A stretch of DNA of 64,000 bases, taken from contig NC_079491.1 in the NCBI RefSeq assembly GCF_020520425.1, positions 24,233,449 to 24,297,448 of the forward strand, written 5' to 3'. Position 1 is the first letter of the stretch. Every line of letters starts with the position of its first letter. This stretch comes from Spinacia oleracea. Lineage: Eukaryota; Streptophyta; Magnoliopsida; Caryophyllales; Amaranthaceae. The position numbers were made by a program, and so were the translations under genes. Shown in pieces: positions 34,200 to 45,535 of this stretch. The notes beneath the pieces were generated by a model. It worked only from the letters and a program-made list of their open reading frames with translations. It ran no database searches and had not been told where the DNA came from.

Positions 34200-35100
34200 A
34201 TTTCATTGTGTAACTAATCGCTTTGAATGTTTCACTAACAGGTTAAAATAGTTAACTAATTGGATTATGCAATTAACTAATTGGTCAAAAAAGTGAACTA
34301 ATTGCTCAAGAAAGTTTGAAATTAAATAAATTAACTAATTCGTTTAATACTTGATTTATGAATGTCAGAATATGACTAATTGCTTTGAAAGAATAACTAA
34401 TTGGTAAAACTAATTAACTAATTGATTAAAAAACTAATTATTTATCAGCGAACTTCTAATTGAACAAATTGAACAAAAACACCAAAACAAACTTCAAATT
34501 ATGAACAAATTGAACAAAAAGAAGGAAAAAGGACAAGAAGCTTCAAAAATATTGTCGAAAATGAAGAACAACCAAAAGTATCACAAATCACAATTACAAA
34601 ACCCTAAATCACAACCAAAAACAGTAAGAAACAAAAACGAACTTCAAATGATAACAAAATTGAACAAAAAGAAGAAAAAATGACAACAAAACTTCAAAAA
34701 TATTGTCGAAAATGAAGAACAAATGAAATTATCACAAATCACAATTACAAAACCCTAAATCAAAACCAAAAACAGTAAGAAACAAAACGAACATCAAATG
34801 ATGACAAAATTGAACAAAAAGTAGATGAAAATAGAAAGAACTTACCGAAACTTGAAGTAAATCGGAAAATATCACAATCACACCTTCAAAACCCTAAATC
34901 GAACGAAAAAAAAGAGGATAAATCAGTAAGAACTACACACGAACAAAGAAAAACAAGTGAAAATGCAAAAAACTTACAGAAATTGAAGAAATCGAAGAGA
35001 AGATCAAAGAGTAGAAGCTTTCTCTCTCCTGAAATGGAAGAACTCGGCGGTTTCTCTCTCTAAAAGTGAACAGTGATTTGAAAATGGGCAAAAACGTGGG
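34200..35100 (-). other. 5' leader region of the Ulp1-like gene, with a duplication
   Basis: 34200-34450 carries scattered GTTAACTAATTGG units. 34490-34800 holds two copies of a roughly 150-bp segment (AACAAATTGAACAAAAAGAAG, then ACAAAACCCTAAATCA). The rest looks like an untranslated leader. No open frame with recognisable domains. Confidence 0.6.
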
Positions 35101-35109
35101 AAAGAAAAC

Positions 35110-35117
35110 CTTTTATA
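35110..35117 (-). promoter_or_regulatory. TATA box of the Ulp1-like gene
   Basis: TATAAAAG on the minus strand, 144 bp inside the tail end of the MULE and upstream of a CT-rich leader. Its position mirrors the TATA-like box at the head end. Confidence 0.5.
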
Positions 35118-35139
35118 CTAAACCCGGAAAAATAACCGT

Positions 35140-35254
35140 TTTCGACCTGATTCGGATTTGACCCGCGTCCTGACCCGCGTCACGACCCGCGTCACGACCC
35201 GCGCTGCCACGTCACCCGTCTGACGCTGTCAGTCAGCCTTATTCAAGTTTTTGT
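35140..35254 (-). repeat. Tail end of the MULE with GACCCGCGT repeats
   Basis: Four GACCCGCGT copies followed by CGTCTGACGCTGTCAGTCAG, then the terminus ATTCAAGTTTTTGT. GACCCG motifs also lie near the tail of the smaller element at 45440-45480. Confidence 0.6.
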
Positions 35255-36579
35255 ATTGTTTTATTTTGTTTTGTAGGAAATAGCTCAAGTTGGTAGACCT
35301 CGGAGGAGATGTTGATAGCGTGAGTACGAAAGTACGATGTCTAGGAGCCATCCACGTTTACAAGGTGTTTACGTTGTGATACAAACAAGAGTTCAAGACA
35401 AATACAAGATCACCGGGCAGCCAATACCACGGCGTACCCGTGGCCTACTTTACATCCCACACCCGAGATGTGGCACTCTTCTTTCGATCCCGTATTAAAC
35501 GTTTAATGGGCTAATTACTAGAGTTTAATAGTTAGCATATTTCTTATTAGATTTAGGTATAAATACAAGTAGTATAGAGGACCTAAATCTTCTTCCGTCA
35601 ATTTTTATCAGAACTGGAACGCCGCTTGCGAGGGTGTACTGCATTTTTTCATTGTTTGATTATTTTTCGTAGATTGACGTGGGTTGTGAGCTTGGAGTCT
35701 GATTTTGGTTCAATTACGTAAGTTTGACCTTGTTTCTTGGTTTTTGAAACAAAATTATCATTCAATTCAAAGCTTAATTAACAAGTATTGTTGCTTTTGC
35801 TTATATCGTCTATTATTATTAGTTATGTTCTGCTTAATATATTATTTAGTTTGTTTAATTAATATTAATATGTGTGAGTAGATATATTTATAATTTAGGG
35901 TTAAGTAAACCCTAGTCATGATTGATGTATGATTTATTCCCTTAAATCCCCGATTTAATTATTTAATTGTTCTTGCTTAATTGATTGTACAATCTCCAAT
36001 ACTAGATTAGGGATAATTAGTATTGTTATCATTCCATTTTCTTTACCGTAACGGGAGTTGGGTTTTGACGGATTTGAATATTTCAATTAAGGACATGAAA
36101 TTCTCCACGGGAGTAGGTAGAAGGGATTGTTAGGAATTTATGGTATTGAGTTTAATGTCTCTAATATGCATGATTCCACGGGAGTAGGTCTTGATTGAAT
36201 ATTAGGGAAGCCATTGATACTCGGGAGAGGTTTATGGTATTATATAAGTTTTACCTTTCCTCGTGAATATTTATTTAATTAGTATGGGGTAGGAATTAAT
36301 CTTTGCATTGGTTATGCTAGTGGTGATACTTAACTCTAGGTGTTTTTAATCCTTGATTTCAGTATTATACTATTATTATTAATTACGTCCTTAGTTAGAA
36401 TTAGTTTAATTATCTATTCTCAATCGTTGTTTGGTTACTTACTTAGTATTAATTCAAGTCAGTTTAGCTAGTTTTTAATACATTAGTCTCTTGGGATTCG
36501 ACCCTTACTTGCCCGACTACATAGTTAGGAGGTCTAGTTAGGTTATTTTTGATAGGCACGCGACAGCCTTGTCATTCAT

Positions 36580-37205
36580 AACAACTTAAAAGCGATAGCA
36601 GTAAAACAATTCATATAGGAAATATATTTTTTTATTAATTACTCCGTATAAAATAAAAACTCGTATATTTTATAGAGAAAGAGGGTATAGTGTTAAATCT
36701 TTTTGCGTAAGTCAATTTTAGATTCTAAAAAGGAGTTAAAGAATGCCTTACAACTTACAAGTATTGACTACCCCGTATATTAGTGTTATTTTCTTTCGCT
36801 TTTGTGTAGAATGTAGTGTACGTACGTGGAGCTCCAATCCCAAGGTGACTCCATATTTTTAAAATATTAATTTCTTTCGTTTAGAATCATTTGAAGTACA
36901 ATTAGTAAGCATGAATCATGTATGTGTAACGTGACAAATTGTTACCTAATATTATTGCTTATCTTAAGCCGGTAGTTAACCATCAATCATAAAAAAAAAA
37001 AATCAAAAAAAAAATCAAAATAGGCCATCCAAAACCTTGATTTCATAACATTCTTTGTACTATTTACCAACCCATGATGGCCAATGACAAGGAAAATTCT
37101 TTTTAGACACCATATATTTTGTCACTTCTGTCCTATATTAATGATTGAGTTTTCTTACTACGTAAATATACACATCAATAATCAAGGTTAATCTTGCCTT
37201 TGCTA
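36580..37205. other. Spacer, no gene seen
   Basis: AT-rich spacer after the old LTR, with a poly-A/AT-rich patch near 36990-37020. Nothing supportable. Confidence 0.4.
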
Positions 37206-37321
37206 TATTTTTTTTTTGCGAATAAGCCATAAGGGCGGGAATGAGAATAGATCACAGGATCAGCTGGAATCGGGATGAAACCTCTAACCAACTGATCAGT
37301 TATCCCTCACTTTCGATCCTA
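37206..37321 (-). mobile_element. tRNA-derived SINE
   Basis: On the minus strand a box-A-like ATCAGTTGGTTAGAGG is followed by a short body and an A10 tail (37208-37217). CCTTTGCTA is repeated on both sides (37197-37205 and 37322-37330), a plausible target duplication. About 116 bp. Box B is weak. Confidence 0.55.
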
Positions 37322-37330
37322 CCTTTGCTA

Positions 37331-37680
37331 GTGTATAAACAAGAAAAATATTATCAAGTGTGATTATTATGTTAGATTTGTTTAAGCGATCCATACAAAA
37401 TACACTAATACTGATATCGACTAGAACAAGGCGAGATCAAAATTCATTAGAGGAATATTTTAAATCAAAATTGTATGTTCTTACATCTTCATGTGGAACT
37501 ACCACCAGGAAATAATACAATTGACTCCAAATAGGTGTGTATTAATAACCACCCAATCTGACCGAATCGTCTTTTTACATCTCTCGTTATATGGGATCCT
37601 ATTCTTTCAAGGTGCATTTTCATAACACCAATTGTTCATCACCATTTTCTTTTTTTAATGGGTATTAATAACCAAAGACG
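37331..37680. other. Spacer, no gene seen
   Basis: AT-rich, no supported feature. Confidence 0.4.
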
Positions 37681-38009
37681 TCTATTATTTAAAGATCGCG
37701 AAAAAATATAAATAATTACACGTACATGTACATCTCTAAGGAACGGGGAAATAATTAGTTCTTAAAGAAGTTTACGTGACATGTGGCGCTCTGCATATTA
37801 GTCATTCACTCTATGCGATGTTCACATACATGACAAAAATGTGAAATATGGTTTGCATAAAATTTGAACCCCTAACCTTGTATTTAAAGAATATAGCCTT
37901 TACCACTAACACATGATATATTTCATGTTATCATTGCGAAAATAAAAATAATTAAATACAAACGTCATTAATGTATTAACCCGGGGCATCGCCCGGGCCC
38001 AAGGATTAG
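37681..38009 (+). mobile_element. Possible small Helitron with a SINE remnant
   Basis: The right end has a GC hairpin (CCCGGGGCATCGCCCGGG, 37980-37997) followed by CCCAAGGATTAG|T, matching the 3' end at 1991 except TTAG for CTAG. A candidate start TCTATTATTTAAAG is at 37681, but the base before it is G, not A. Inside, minus-strand box-A (TAGTGGTAAAGG, about 37898-37910) and box-B (GGGGTTCAAATT, about 37861-37872) motifs mark a SINE remnant. Confidence 0.42.
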
Positions 38010-38321
38010 TTATAATTGAAAAGTAGATTAATATAATGGTTTACTCCGTAATAGTTGCAACCTACTATTATGACACCATCTCTAATATTTAAAGGTATTG
38101 TAATTTAATTTGAATGATAACTATTACTCCGATCCGTATTATTACTACCCATGTTCCTAACAACCATATATTTTGATGAAGAAGTAAACAAAAGTCCACC
38201 ATTTATCATTAATTAGTAAACAAAAGTTTAATTTCCGTAGGTTTTACACCCCATACACAGTAGTCAACTGTCAACGTACGTCCTCACCTTCCCCCATCAA
38301 CCCAAAACTCTCCCTATCTCT

Positions 38322-38331
38322 CTATATTTAT
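38322..38331 (+). promoter_or_regulatory. TATA box of the LEA2 gene at 38467
   Basis: CTATATTTAT about 140 bp upstream of the ATG, followed by a C/A-rich leader with a CCA microsatellite (38421-38453). Confidence 0.55.
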
Positions 38332-38466
38332 GCTTAGATGTAAATTTCCTCCTACACACACCTTAACAAAAATAACACCCATCACTTAGCTTCATTTCTT
38401 AGAAACGTCTCCGCCCTACTAGCCACCACCACCACCACCACTACCACCACCACTAGGTATACCGCG

Positions 38467-39096
38467 ATGTCAGTTAAAGACTGCGGCCACCACAAGGACA
38501 AGAAAAAGATCCTTCTTAAGAGAATCGCGGCCGGAATATTGACCTTTATCTTCATAGTCCTCTTAGTAATCCTCATCATATGGGCTGTCCTAAAGCCTTC
38601 TAAACCTAGCTTCGTCCTCCAAGATGCCACTCTCTACAACTTCAACCTAACCAGCCCGGCACAACTCACCTCCGTCTTCCAGGTGACCGTACAATCCAGG
38701 AACCCCAACGACAAGGTCGGAATCTACTACGACAGGATGCTGACGTATGCGACATACCATGATCAGCAGATCAGCCTACCAACATCAATCCCATCCACTT
38801 ATCAGGATACTAACGGGATGAATATATGGTCACCTTTTCTACAAGGTCAGTCCGTTCCGATTGCTCCTTACATAGGAGCTCAGATCAATAATGAGCTTCA
38901 GATGGGAAGTGTTAAGCTTGTGATCAAGATGGATGGACGTGTCAGATTTAGAGTTGGGTCTTTCGTTAGTGGGTCCTACCGTATCCACGTCAACTGCCCG
39001 GCGTATATTCCGATTGGGAACCCGAATATCGGGACTATGGTAGGGAGGAACGCCATCAAATACCAGATTGTCCAGGGTTGTGGCGTTAGTGTGTGA
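38467..39096 (+). CDS. NDR1/HIN1-like (NHL) LEA2 membrane protein, NHL1/NHL12 type
   Basis: Single-exon 209-residue protein of the late-embryogenesis-abundant group 2 family related to NDR1/HIN1. Family members sit in the plasma membrane or at plasmodesmata and many act in defence or stress responses. The start MSVKDCGHHKDKKK fits the short basic cytosolic head of NHL1/NHL12-type proteins. One membrane segment lies at about 20-42. The LEA2 fold follows: FVLQDATLYNFNLTSP, the hallmark NPNDKVGIYYDR (79-90), ATYHDQQISLP, then WSPFLQGQSVPIAP, and a C-terminal KMDGRVRFRVGS. The length is normal for the family. The ATG is the first in frame after the TATA box and leader. It appears intact; the exact orthologue is not resolved. 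Confidence 0.9.
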   Translation: MSVKDCGHHKDKKKILLKRIAAGILTFIFIVLLVILIIWAVLKPSKPSFVLQDATLYNFNLTSPAQLTSVFQVTVQSRNPNDKVGIYYDRMLTYATYHDQQISLPTSIPSTYQDTNGMNIWSPFLQGQSVPIAPYIGAQINNELQMGSVKLVIKMDGRVRFRVGSFVSGSYRIHVNCPAYIPIGNPNIGTMVGRNAIKYQIVQGCGVSV

Positions 39097-39890
39097 TCTC
39101 TAGTCATGTACGTGGAATATAATGTCATTATTTTCTCTTTTCTTCATTTCATAAAATTGTATAAAAAAGAAAAGAAAAAGAATACGGGGATCATTTTGCA
39201 ATTATGGGGGAATTATTGGAGTTAAAGGTGCGTCATTTTTCTTGTTTATAATAATTAATCAATTAGCGATGAATATATTTGTAATTGAAGGCGAAGAGTC
39301 TATCTACAAGTGAAGAGAGAGAGAAATAATACGTATGTAGTGTAATCTAGTGGCGGTACGTGGTAGGATGTTTACGAAGAAAATTCTATTGTTTTCAATA
39401 TGATTTTAAAAGTTGTCAATATGATTACGTTTTGTTATATTAATTTCAAAGATGAACGTTGGCCTTAAGAATTATTGGAAATTAATGTTTGTGGAGTTGC
39501 GTATGTGGAGGAATTGAAGGATGCAATGAAAGCGAAAGGAAACTAATGCACGACTTACCGCCCACCACTTCCAAACAAATGAAAGGGCCTACGAGAAGTT
39601 TAGGAAAGAATGGAAAATGAAGGCCCGTAAAAATGGTATAGAAATTGAGATAAAATTAATCTTGTATACTATACTAGAAAAGGATAGATCTCATACATAT
39701 AATAAATTGACCGGCCTACTCGAAATAACATTTGCAGTGCAAAAAACAATTTGCGTAATTAGAAGATGTAAATATCTTATTTATGGTTCTGGATAGATAA
39801 TAAATAATACTACGTACCTCGTAGCACTAGTACAATTGATAAAAGGAGAAATGGATTGAAAATGATAAAAAAATCGATGTATAAATGATA
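39097..39890. other. 3' flank and spacer
   Basis: Contains the 3' UTR of the LEA2 gene and AT-rich spacer. No gene seen. Confidence 0.4.
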
Positions 39891-40139
39891 CTACATCCGT
39901 TTCATTAAGTAATTTACACTTTGAAAAATGTGTCCAACAATCATAACTTTGATCATAAATTCTCACTAGTACATCTATTAAATAATCATGAGATATTTTG
40001 TTAGATTTGTCTCAAAATACATATATAAATATCAACTTTTTATAATTTTTTGTCATACAGAATCGGATATATTAACGGTCAAATATTGCACCGGAGTCCG
40101 TACAAATAGTAAATGTAAATATTTTTTTTGAAACAGAGA
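39891..40139. mobile_element. Stowaway-like miniature element
   Basis: Ends CTACATCCGTTTCATTAAG and, in reverse complement, TCTCTGTTTCAAAAAAA, flanked by TA (39889-39890, 40140-40141). 249 bp, AT-rich, non-coding. The ends are fairly decayed. Confidence 0.5.
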
Positions 40140-41204
40140 TAATACATATTTTACATTTAAAAGATTAGATAAATAATTTATCCTGTTAAAATTTCACCTT
40201 TAGGTAGATAATAAAAAGTTTAAAACCTTTAAAAAGAAAATGAAGTGATCGCAAAAAGGTAGCTAAAAGTGTAGGCACTTTCATAGTTTCATTCATTCAT
40301 ACTCCGTATACACTAAATCACTAATGAAGAAATTGCCTAACTAATTAAGTTGGTCGTTGTAATAGTTGCTCAATTTAAAAATTTTACATGTCTAGCTTTG
40401 ACCCAATTGGTCGAATAAAATCTCAACATTTAGAAATAGAAAAGAGCTTGGCAAGTTAATTACCCTTAGACACGTTGTACACACTTTTTAGAGGGAGTAA
40501 CGGAGAAGAAAGGGCGCATCTCAACATGTAATTTCCAAGGTGGCCACCGCAATCGAAGCCATGTGGCTTAGTATAGTTTTCATATGGTTTGCGTTTACTT
40601 GTACACTCATAGTATAATTTAATAAAAGCATATAATCATTTTCATATAATTGAGAATTGGCGGGATTCGAATTATTAATATATTAGACGGTTCTTTGATT
40701 TTATATACCAACCCCGTATAATATATGGTTAGTAGGTTAATTATTTTGAGGTACAAACAAAGCTAACTAAAATAAACGTTGTATTTTTCTCTTATATGTT
40801 GACCATGCCTAGTTGGCTAGTTGCTTATCAATTTGAGTGGTCCATCAACCATCATCAACCAATTGCCAATTAGTAATTGCAACTTGAAAATTATGATTTT
40901 CCTCACGTTAGCTAAATGTTGTACGTATGCAAGTGTTCAAGTCCCAAGTAAAGAAAGGAAAAAGAAAGGAAAAGAAGTGAAGAGAAAGAGATTTTATTTT
41001 CCTGTGTTTGGTTTAAGGGAAAGAAAGGAAGGGAAGAGAAAGGAAATATAATTTACAGCTTTTAATTTTCACTTTCCTTCCAAATTCCTCCAATTTTATG
41101 AGGAAAAGAAAGTGAAAATTTTATAAAGAAATTTTCCTTTCAATTCCCTTCTTTTCCTTCCACTTCCCATAAAATTATTTGTATCAAATACAGGAAACCT
41201 TATT
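40140..41204. other. Spacer with purine-rich AAAGGAAAG repeats
   Basis: No gene seen. 40950-41190 is rich in AAAGGAAAG and its complement. Similar sequence resumes after the MULE (45536-45590, ending CCAACCAAATAAAGCC), so an older miniature element was probably split by the MULE at 41205. Confidence 0.45.
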
Positions 41205-44200
41205 CAGCAACTTTTCGGTAAGACGGCCTTACGGGCGCGTGTAGGAAAGACCAGATGAGATAAACACGCGCGCGTGGCCTCACGCGCGGTTTAAATAGAG
41301 TTTTTTCTCTCTCCTCTCATTTTCTGCAAAAGCGTCTCTAAACTCTCTGGCTTTCGGTCTCTCTCCTCCAAAGCTCTCTGCCTCTCTCTCTCCTCCAAAA
41401 ATCGGACACGCCGTCGACTCGTCGGTCACCTCTTTGCCGCCGCCTTCTCCTTTCTTCTCGCCGCCGTTGCAAGATGTGTGAATCTCCTGTAGATCGAAGA
41501 GATGATGCGCCATGAAACACGGTGAGCTCCGACCACATTTTTGTAGGCGACAGGGAGGAGATTTTTCTCCTCCACCATGATCTCCTCCCTTTTCCTGAGT
41601 TGAGGCGTCATCTGCTTGTTGGACTTTTCCGCCCCCAGATCTCGCGAGATCCACTTGTTTGACGCCAGAAATCGGCGGTGTTAGGTTGTTCGTGTTGTTG
41701 TTGTGGCTTGTTGATTGGGATCTGTATTGTCCCTAACAACGTCACGTGCCTTTGAAAGCAACAGAAAGGGGAGAAATAGTGGGTTTGCAGCAAGATATGT
41801 TCGTTGAATGTAAATGCTCCAATTGAACCATAAACAGTAGCACTACTTTTTGGTTTCACAGCAATAATAATAGCACTTTTAGTCATTGTCATTAATTAAT
41901 TGGTATACTGCTAATCATGTACTCTATCATTGATATTGAAACTTTAGTGCATTTTTCTCCATTTTTTAGTTATAAACTTATAATTAAGTTTGTTTTGAGT
42001 TAATATTTACTTTATATTGAGTTAAGATTTACTTTGTTTTAAGTTAAGATTTAAATTGTTTTAGGTTTATCTTAACTAATTAGTCTCAGTGATTAACTAA
42101 TACGAGGTAGGATTCAGTGCTTAACTATTTATTTCAGTGCTTAACTAAGTAGTTTAATTGTTTAACTAATTTAATTCTATGCTTAACTAATTTAATTTCT
42201 TAACTAATTCGTTCAATTTCTTAATTAATAAGTTCCAATGCTTAACTAATTGAATTAATTGTTTCAATTGCTTTAACTAATCCGTTCTATTGCTTTAATT
42301 AATTGGTTTCATTGTTTAACTAATTCGTTCAATTTCTTAACTAATTGGTTCCACTGCTTAACTAATTGAATTAATTGGTTCCATTGCGTTAACTAATTCG
42401 TTCTATTGCTTAATTAATTTGTTTCATTGCTTAACTAATTGAGTTTTAGGCTTGACTAATTGGTTCAGTTTCTTAACTAATTCGTTCTATTGCTTAACTA
42501 ATTGAGTTTTAGGCTTAACTAATTGGTTCAGTTTCTTAACTAATTCGTTTCATTGCTTAACTAATTGGTTCAGTTTCTTAACTAATTCGTTCCATAGCTT
42601 AACTAATTGAGTTTTAGGCTTAAATAATTAGTTTCATTGCTTAACTAATTGAGTTTTAGGCTTAACTAATTGGTTCAATTTCTTAACTAATTCGTTCCAG
42701 TTTCTTAACTAATTCGTTCCATAACTTAACTAATTGGTTCGATTGCTTAACTAATTGAATTTCAGGTTTACCTAATTGGTTTCGTTGCTTAACTAAATCG
42801 TTCCGTTGTTTAACTAATTGGTTTCATTGTTTAACTAATACGTTACATTACTTGACTAATTAAATTTCATGTTTAACTAATTAGTTCCTTGCTTAACTAA
42901 TTGGTTTCATTGCATAACTAATTAGTTCCATTGCATAACTAATTGGTTCAATTGTGTAACTAATTGGTTTCAATGATTAACTAATTGAATTTCAAACTTA
43001 ACTAATTGGTTCAATTGCTTAACTAATTGAATTTCATGCTTAACTAATTGGTTCAATTGCTTAACTAATTGAATTTCATGCTTAACTAATTGGTTTCAAT
43101 GCTTAACTAATAGGTTACATTACTTGACTAATTAAATTCTAGGTTTAACTAATTAGTTCCAGTGCTTAACTAATTAAATTTCTAACACTTTCTTTATATC
43201 TGCTTAACTAATTGGTTTAATTGCTTAACTAATTGGTTCCATTGCTTAACTAATTTGTTCTGTTGTTTTAACTAAACCGTACAATTGTTGAACTAAATGG
43301 TTTTATTGCTTAACTAATTGGTTTCATTGCTTAACTAATTGGTTTAATTTCATTGCTTAACTAATTGAATATCATAATTAACTAATTGGTTTCATTGCTT
43401 AACTAAATGGTTTTATTGCTTAACTAATTGGTTTCATTGCTTAACTAATTGAATATCAGAATTAACTAATTGGTTTCATTGCTTAACTAATTGAATATCA
43501 GAATTAACTAATTGGTTCCATTGCTTAACTAATTGGTTTCATTGCTTAACTAATTGGTTTCATTGCTTAACTAATTGAATTTCAGGCTTAACTAATTGGT
43601 TTCATTGCTTAACTAATTTGTTTCATTGTTTAACTAAATCGTTCCATTGGTTAACTAATTTGTTTCATTACTTGATTAATTGAATTTCAAATTTAACTAA
43701 TTAGTTACAGTGCTTAACTAATTGGTTTCACCGCTTCACTAATTAGTTTTATTGCATAACTAATTGGTTCCGTTGCTTAACTAATTGAATTTCAAACTCA
43801 ATTAATTGATTTCACTGTTTAATTAATTGATTTCATTGCTAAACTAATTGAATTTTTGGCTTAACAAATACTTTCTTTATATCTGTAAACTTATTAGTTT
43901 AATCGCTTAACTAATTGATCTCAATGCTTAAATAATTTGTTTCAATACTTGACTAATTTGTTCCATTGTTTAAATAATTGAATTTCAGATTCAATGAAAT
44001 AAATTTACCGAAATCATGACAAAAACTCAGAAAATCCAGAAATTTAATACTCCGTATTAACAAAGAAGAATTTATTCTCAACTAAAACCAAATTATCTCG
44101 ACTACAACTGAATTATTCTTAAGAAAATATTCTTAACTAAATATAACAAATGTGTACCTAGAATGAATTTATTCTTAACTAAAACCTATTTAATCATGAC

Positions 44201-45525
44201 TAATATAAATGATACAAAATTGTTACAGAATTGGATATGAATTACATTTCTTTGCAATTTTGTCGCCCTGCCCTGTCTTACTCCTCTCCATGCCGCCTAG
44301 AAACACCTCAGCAAAGCACGACCAAAGCACCTCCTATGCGTGTGCTCACCACATCACCAACAGCAACACATAACCAACAGCAATTCACAATCGCGTCAAC
44401 TCTAGCAGCCACCGGAATGACAACCAGCACAGCACGCCTAGTGGCGCAAGCCTAGTGTCACAAGCACACACAAACCTTGCGGGGCTTCTGTGTCGCAGCC
44501 ACCAGAAAACCACCAGTCGGTCCAATTCTTCCATCAATTCAACATAACTAGATCCACCAGCAGTAGCATAGCCAGAGTTCAGAGTTCCTCTGAATTTGGC
44601 ACCATAACACCTAAAAAACACCGCAATAACATGTCCAATCAATTAATCACATTAAAAAAACAAAATCAATAAAATTAAAATCAGGAGGTTCATCCGACAT
44701 TGCGAAAAACACCAGAGAAATCAAAAGCAGGAGCTTCATCCAACATGACGGGACACTAGAGAAATCAAAATCAAGAGGTTCACATTGTTTCCCTAACAAA
44801 ATGGACACAATGTGTAGAAGTTCAACAACATCCAAGTGAGCAATGACCTACGGATTCAAAAATCACAAACACCTGAATCGATCACAGCACCACTAATTCA
44901 CACGAAATTGCATAAAAGAAATTGCATAGAAATAATAATAAAAAAAAGTCAAAAATAAAAAAACGTAAAAGAACATCATCGATTCACTAAAATTATAAAA
45001 TCAACCAATTAATCAACAAATAAATTAAAAAACTGAAACTAAAACCAAAAATCATGAGATGAAGAGTTAACTGAGTACTTTGAGGCTTTTACTTCGGCGA
45101 CAACTCGCCACCATCGACTACTCCACCGCTGCTCAAACGAATTGGCGACGCCGATATCCTTGGTTCGAACCACCGACCGAACACTGATGACGACAACGTC
45201 GGCGACGACCGGTGTTCCTTGTTCTTCTTGTGGAGAGGTGAGGAGTTGATGGCGGCGGCAATTTGAAAAAGCTAGGAGGCTGTGGCCGGTGTTAGGTTTT
45301 GGCAAAGAGGCGGACGGAGGATAGAGAACAGCTCCGGTTAGGAGGAGAGAGAAAGGGGGAAGGAGAGAATTCAGGAGAGATACGAATTAGGTTTTGAAAT
45401 GGATGAAATTTAGGTTTTTATGCGACCCGAAATTAAACTAGACCCGTATCCGTATGTATTGACCCGCGAAAATACCCAAGTATGAGGTGGTCTTTCCTGT
45501 AAGACCGCCTTATACAAAAGTTTGT
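41205..45525 (+). mobile_element. Non-autonomous MULE, copy 1
   Basis: 4,321 bp between perfect 10-bp duplications AAACCTTATT (41195-41204, 45526-45535). Head CAGCAACTTTTCGGTAAG; tail, reverse-complemented, ACAAACTTTTGTATAAGG, an imperfect inverted repeat of about 20 bp that continues as CGG.CTTAC. The head carries the palindrome CACGCGCGCGTG, a TATA-like TTTAAATAG and a CT-rich leader resembling the giant MULE. The interior holds a long repeat array and no transposase. GC-rich patches near 41400-41700 and 44230-44650 and 45060-45300 could be captured host fragments, but no domain was recognised. Confidence 0.88.
42060..43985 (+). repeat. Repeat array of non-autonomous MULE copy 1
   Basis: About 1.9 kb of units reading CTTAACTAATTGGTTTCATTG, roughly 20-22 bp each, with variants (TTGAATTTCAGG, CGTTCCATTG). 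It shares the TTAACTAATT core with the giant MULE but uses CTTAAC rather than GTTAAC. Confidence 0.9.
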
Positions 45526-45535
45526 AAACCTTATT

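Larger units (their letters stand above)
5174..35254 (+). mobile_element. Giant Mutator-like element (MULE) with transposase and Ulp1-like genes
   Basis: The head starts CAGCGCGTTTTCTGTC at 5174 and the tail ends AAGTTTTTGT at 35254. The flanks are TTTGTTTTAT (5164-5173) and ATTGTTTTAT (35255-35264), a 9/10 direct repeat of the size expected for MULEs. The ends match those of the two smaller elements at 41205-45525 and 51528-56445 but make only a weak inverted repeat with each other, so the element is close to the non-TIR MULE class. Total span is 30.1 kb, about 16 kb without the nested LTR element and CACTA element. It holds two convergent genes: transposase (plus, 5434-10727) and Ulp1-like protease (minus, 34092-12709). 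Long arrays of a 20-22-bp repeat fill introns and the intergenic space. MULEs carrying Ulp1-like genes are known in plants (Kaonashi-type); membership here is inferred from gene content. Confidence 0.9.
5045..36574 (+). mobile_element. Old solo LTR split by the giant MULE
   Basis: The outer shell of the nest. The left piece (5045-5173) begins TGATAACAC and the right piece (35265-36574) ends CCTTGTCA. The outer flanks carry the same 5 bp, TTCAT (5040-5044 and 36575-36579). Without the MULE the LTR is about 1.44 kb. The right piece has a U5-like character, with a motif resembling TTGGGATTCGACCCTTAC seen near the ends of many Ty3/gypsy-type LTRs. No internal region or second LTR is present, so it is a solo LTR, a fossil older than everything inside it. 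Family is inferred, probably Ty3/gypsy. Confidence 0.7.

Noticed and set aside
42060-43985. Regularly spaced repeats resembling a CRISPR array
   Set aside because: Plant nuclear context, no unique spacers, degenerate units; a transposon array.
44231-44672. Open frames in MULE copy 1 as a captured gene
   Set aside because: Ser/Thr/Gln-rich short frames on both strands with no recognised domain.
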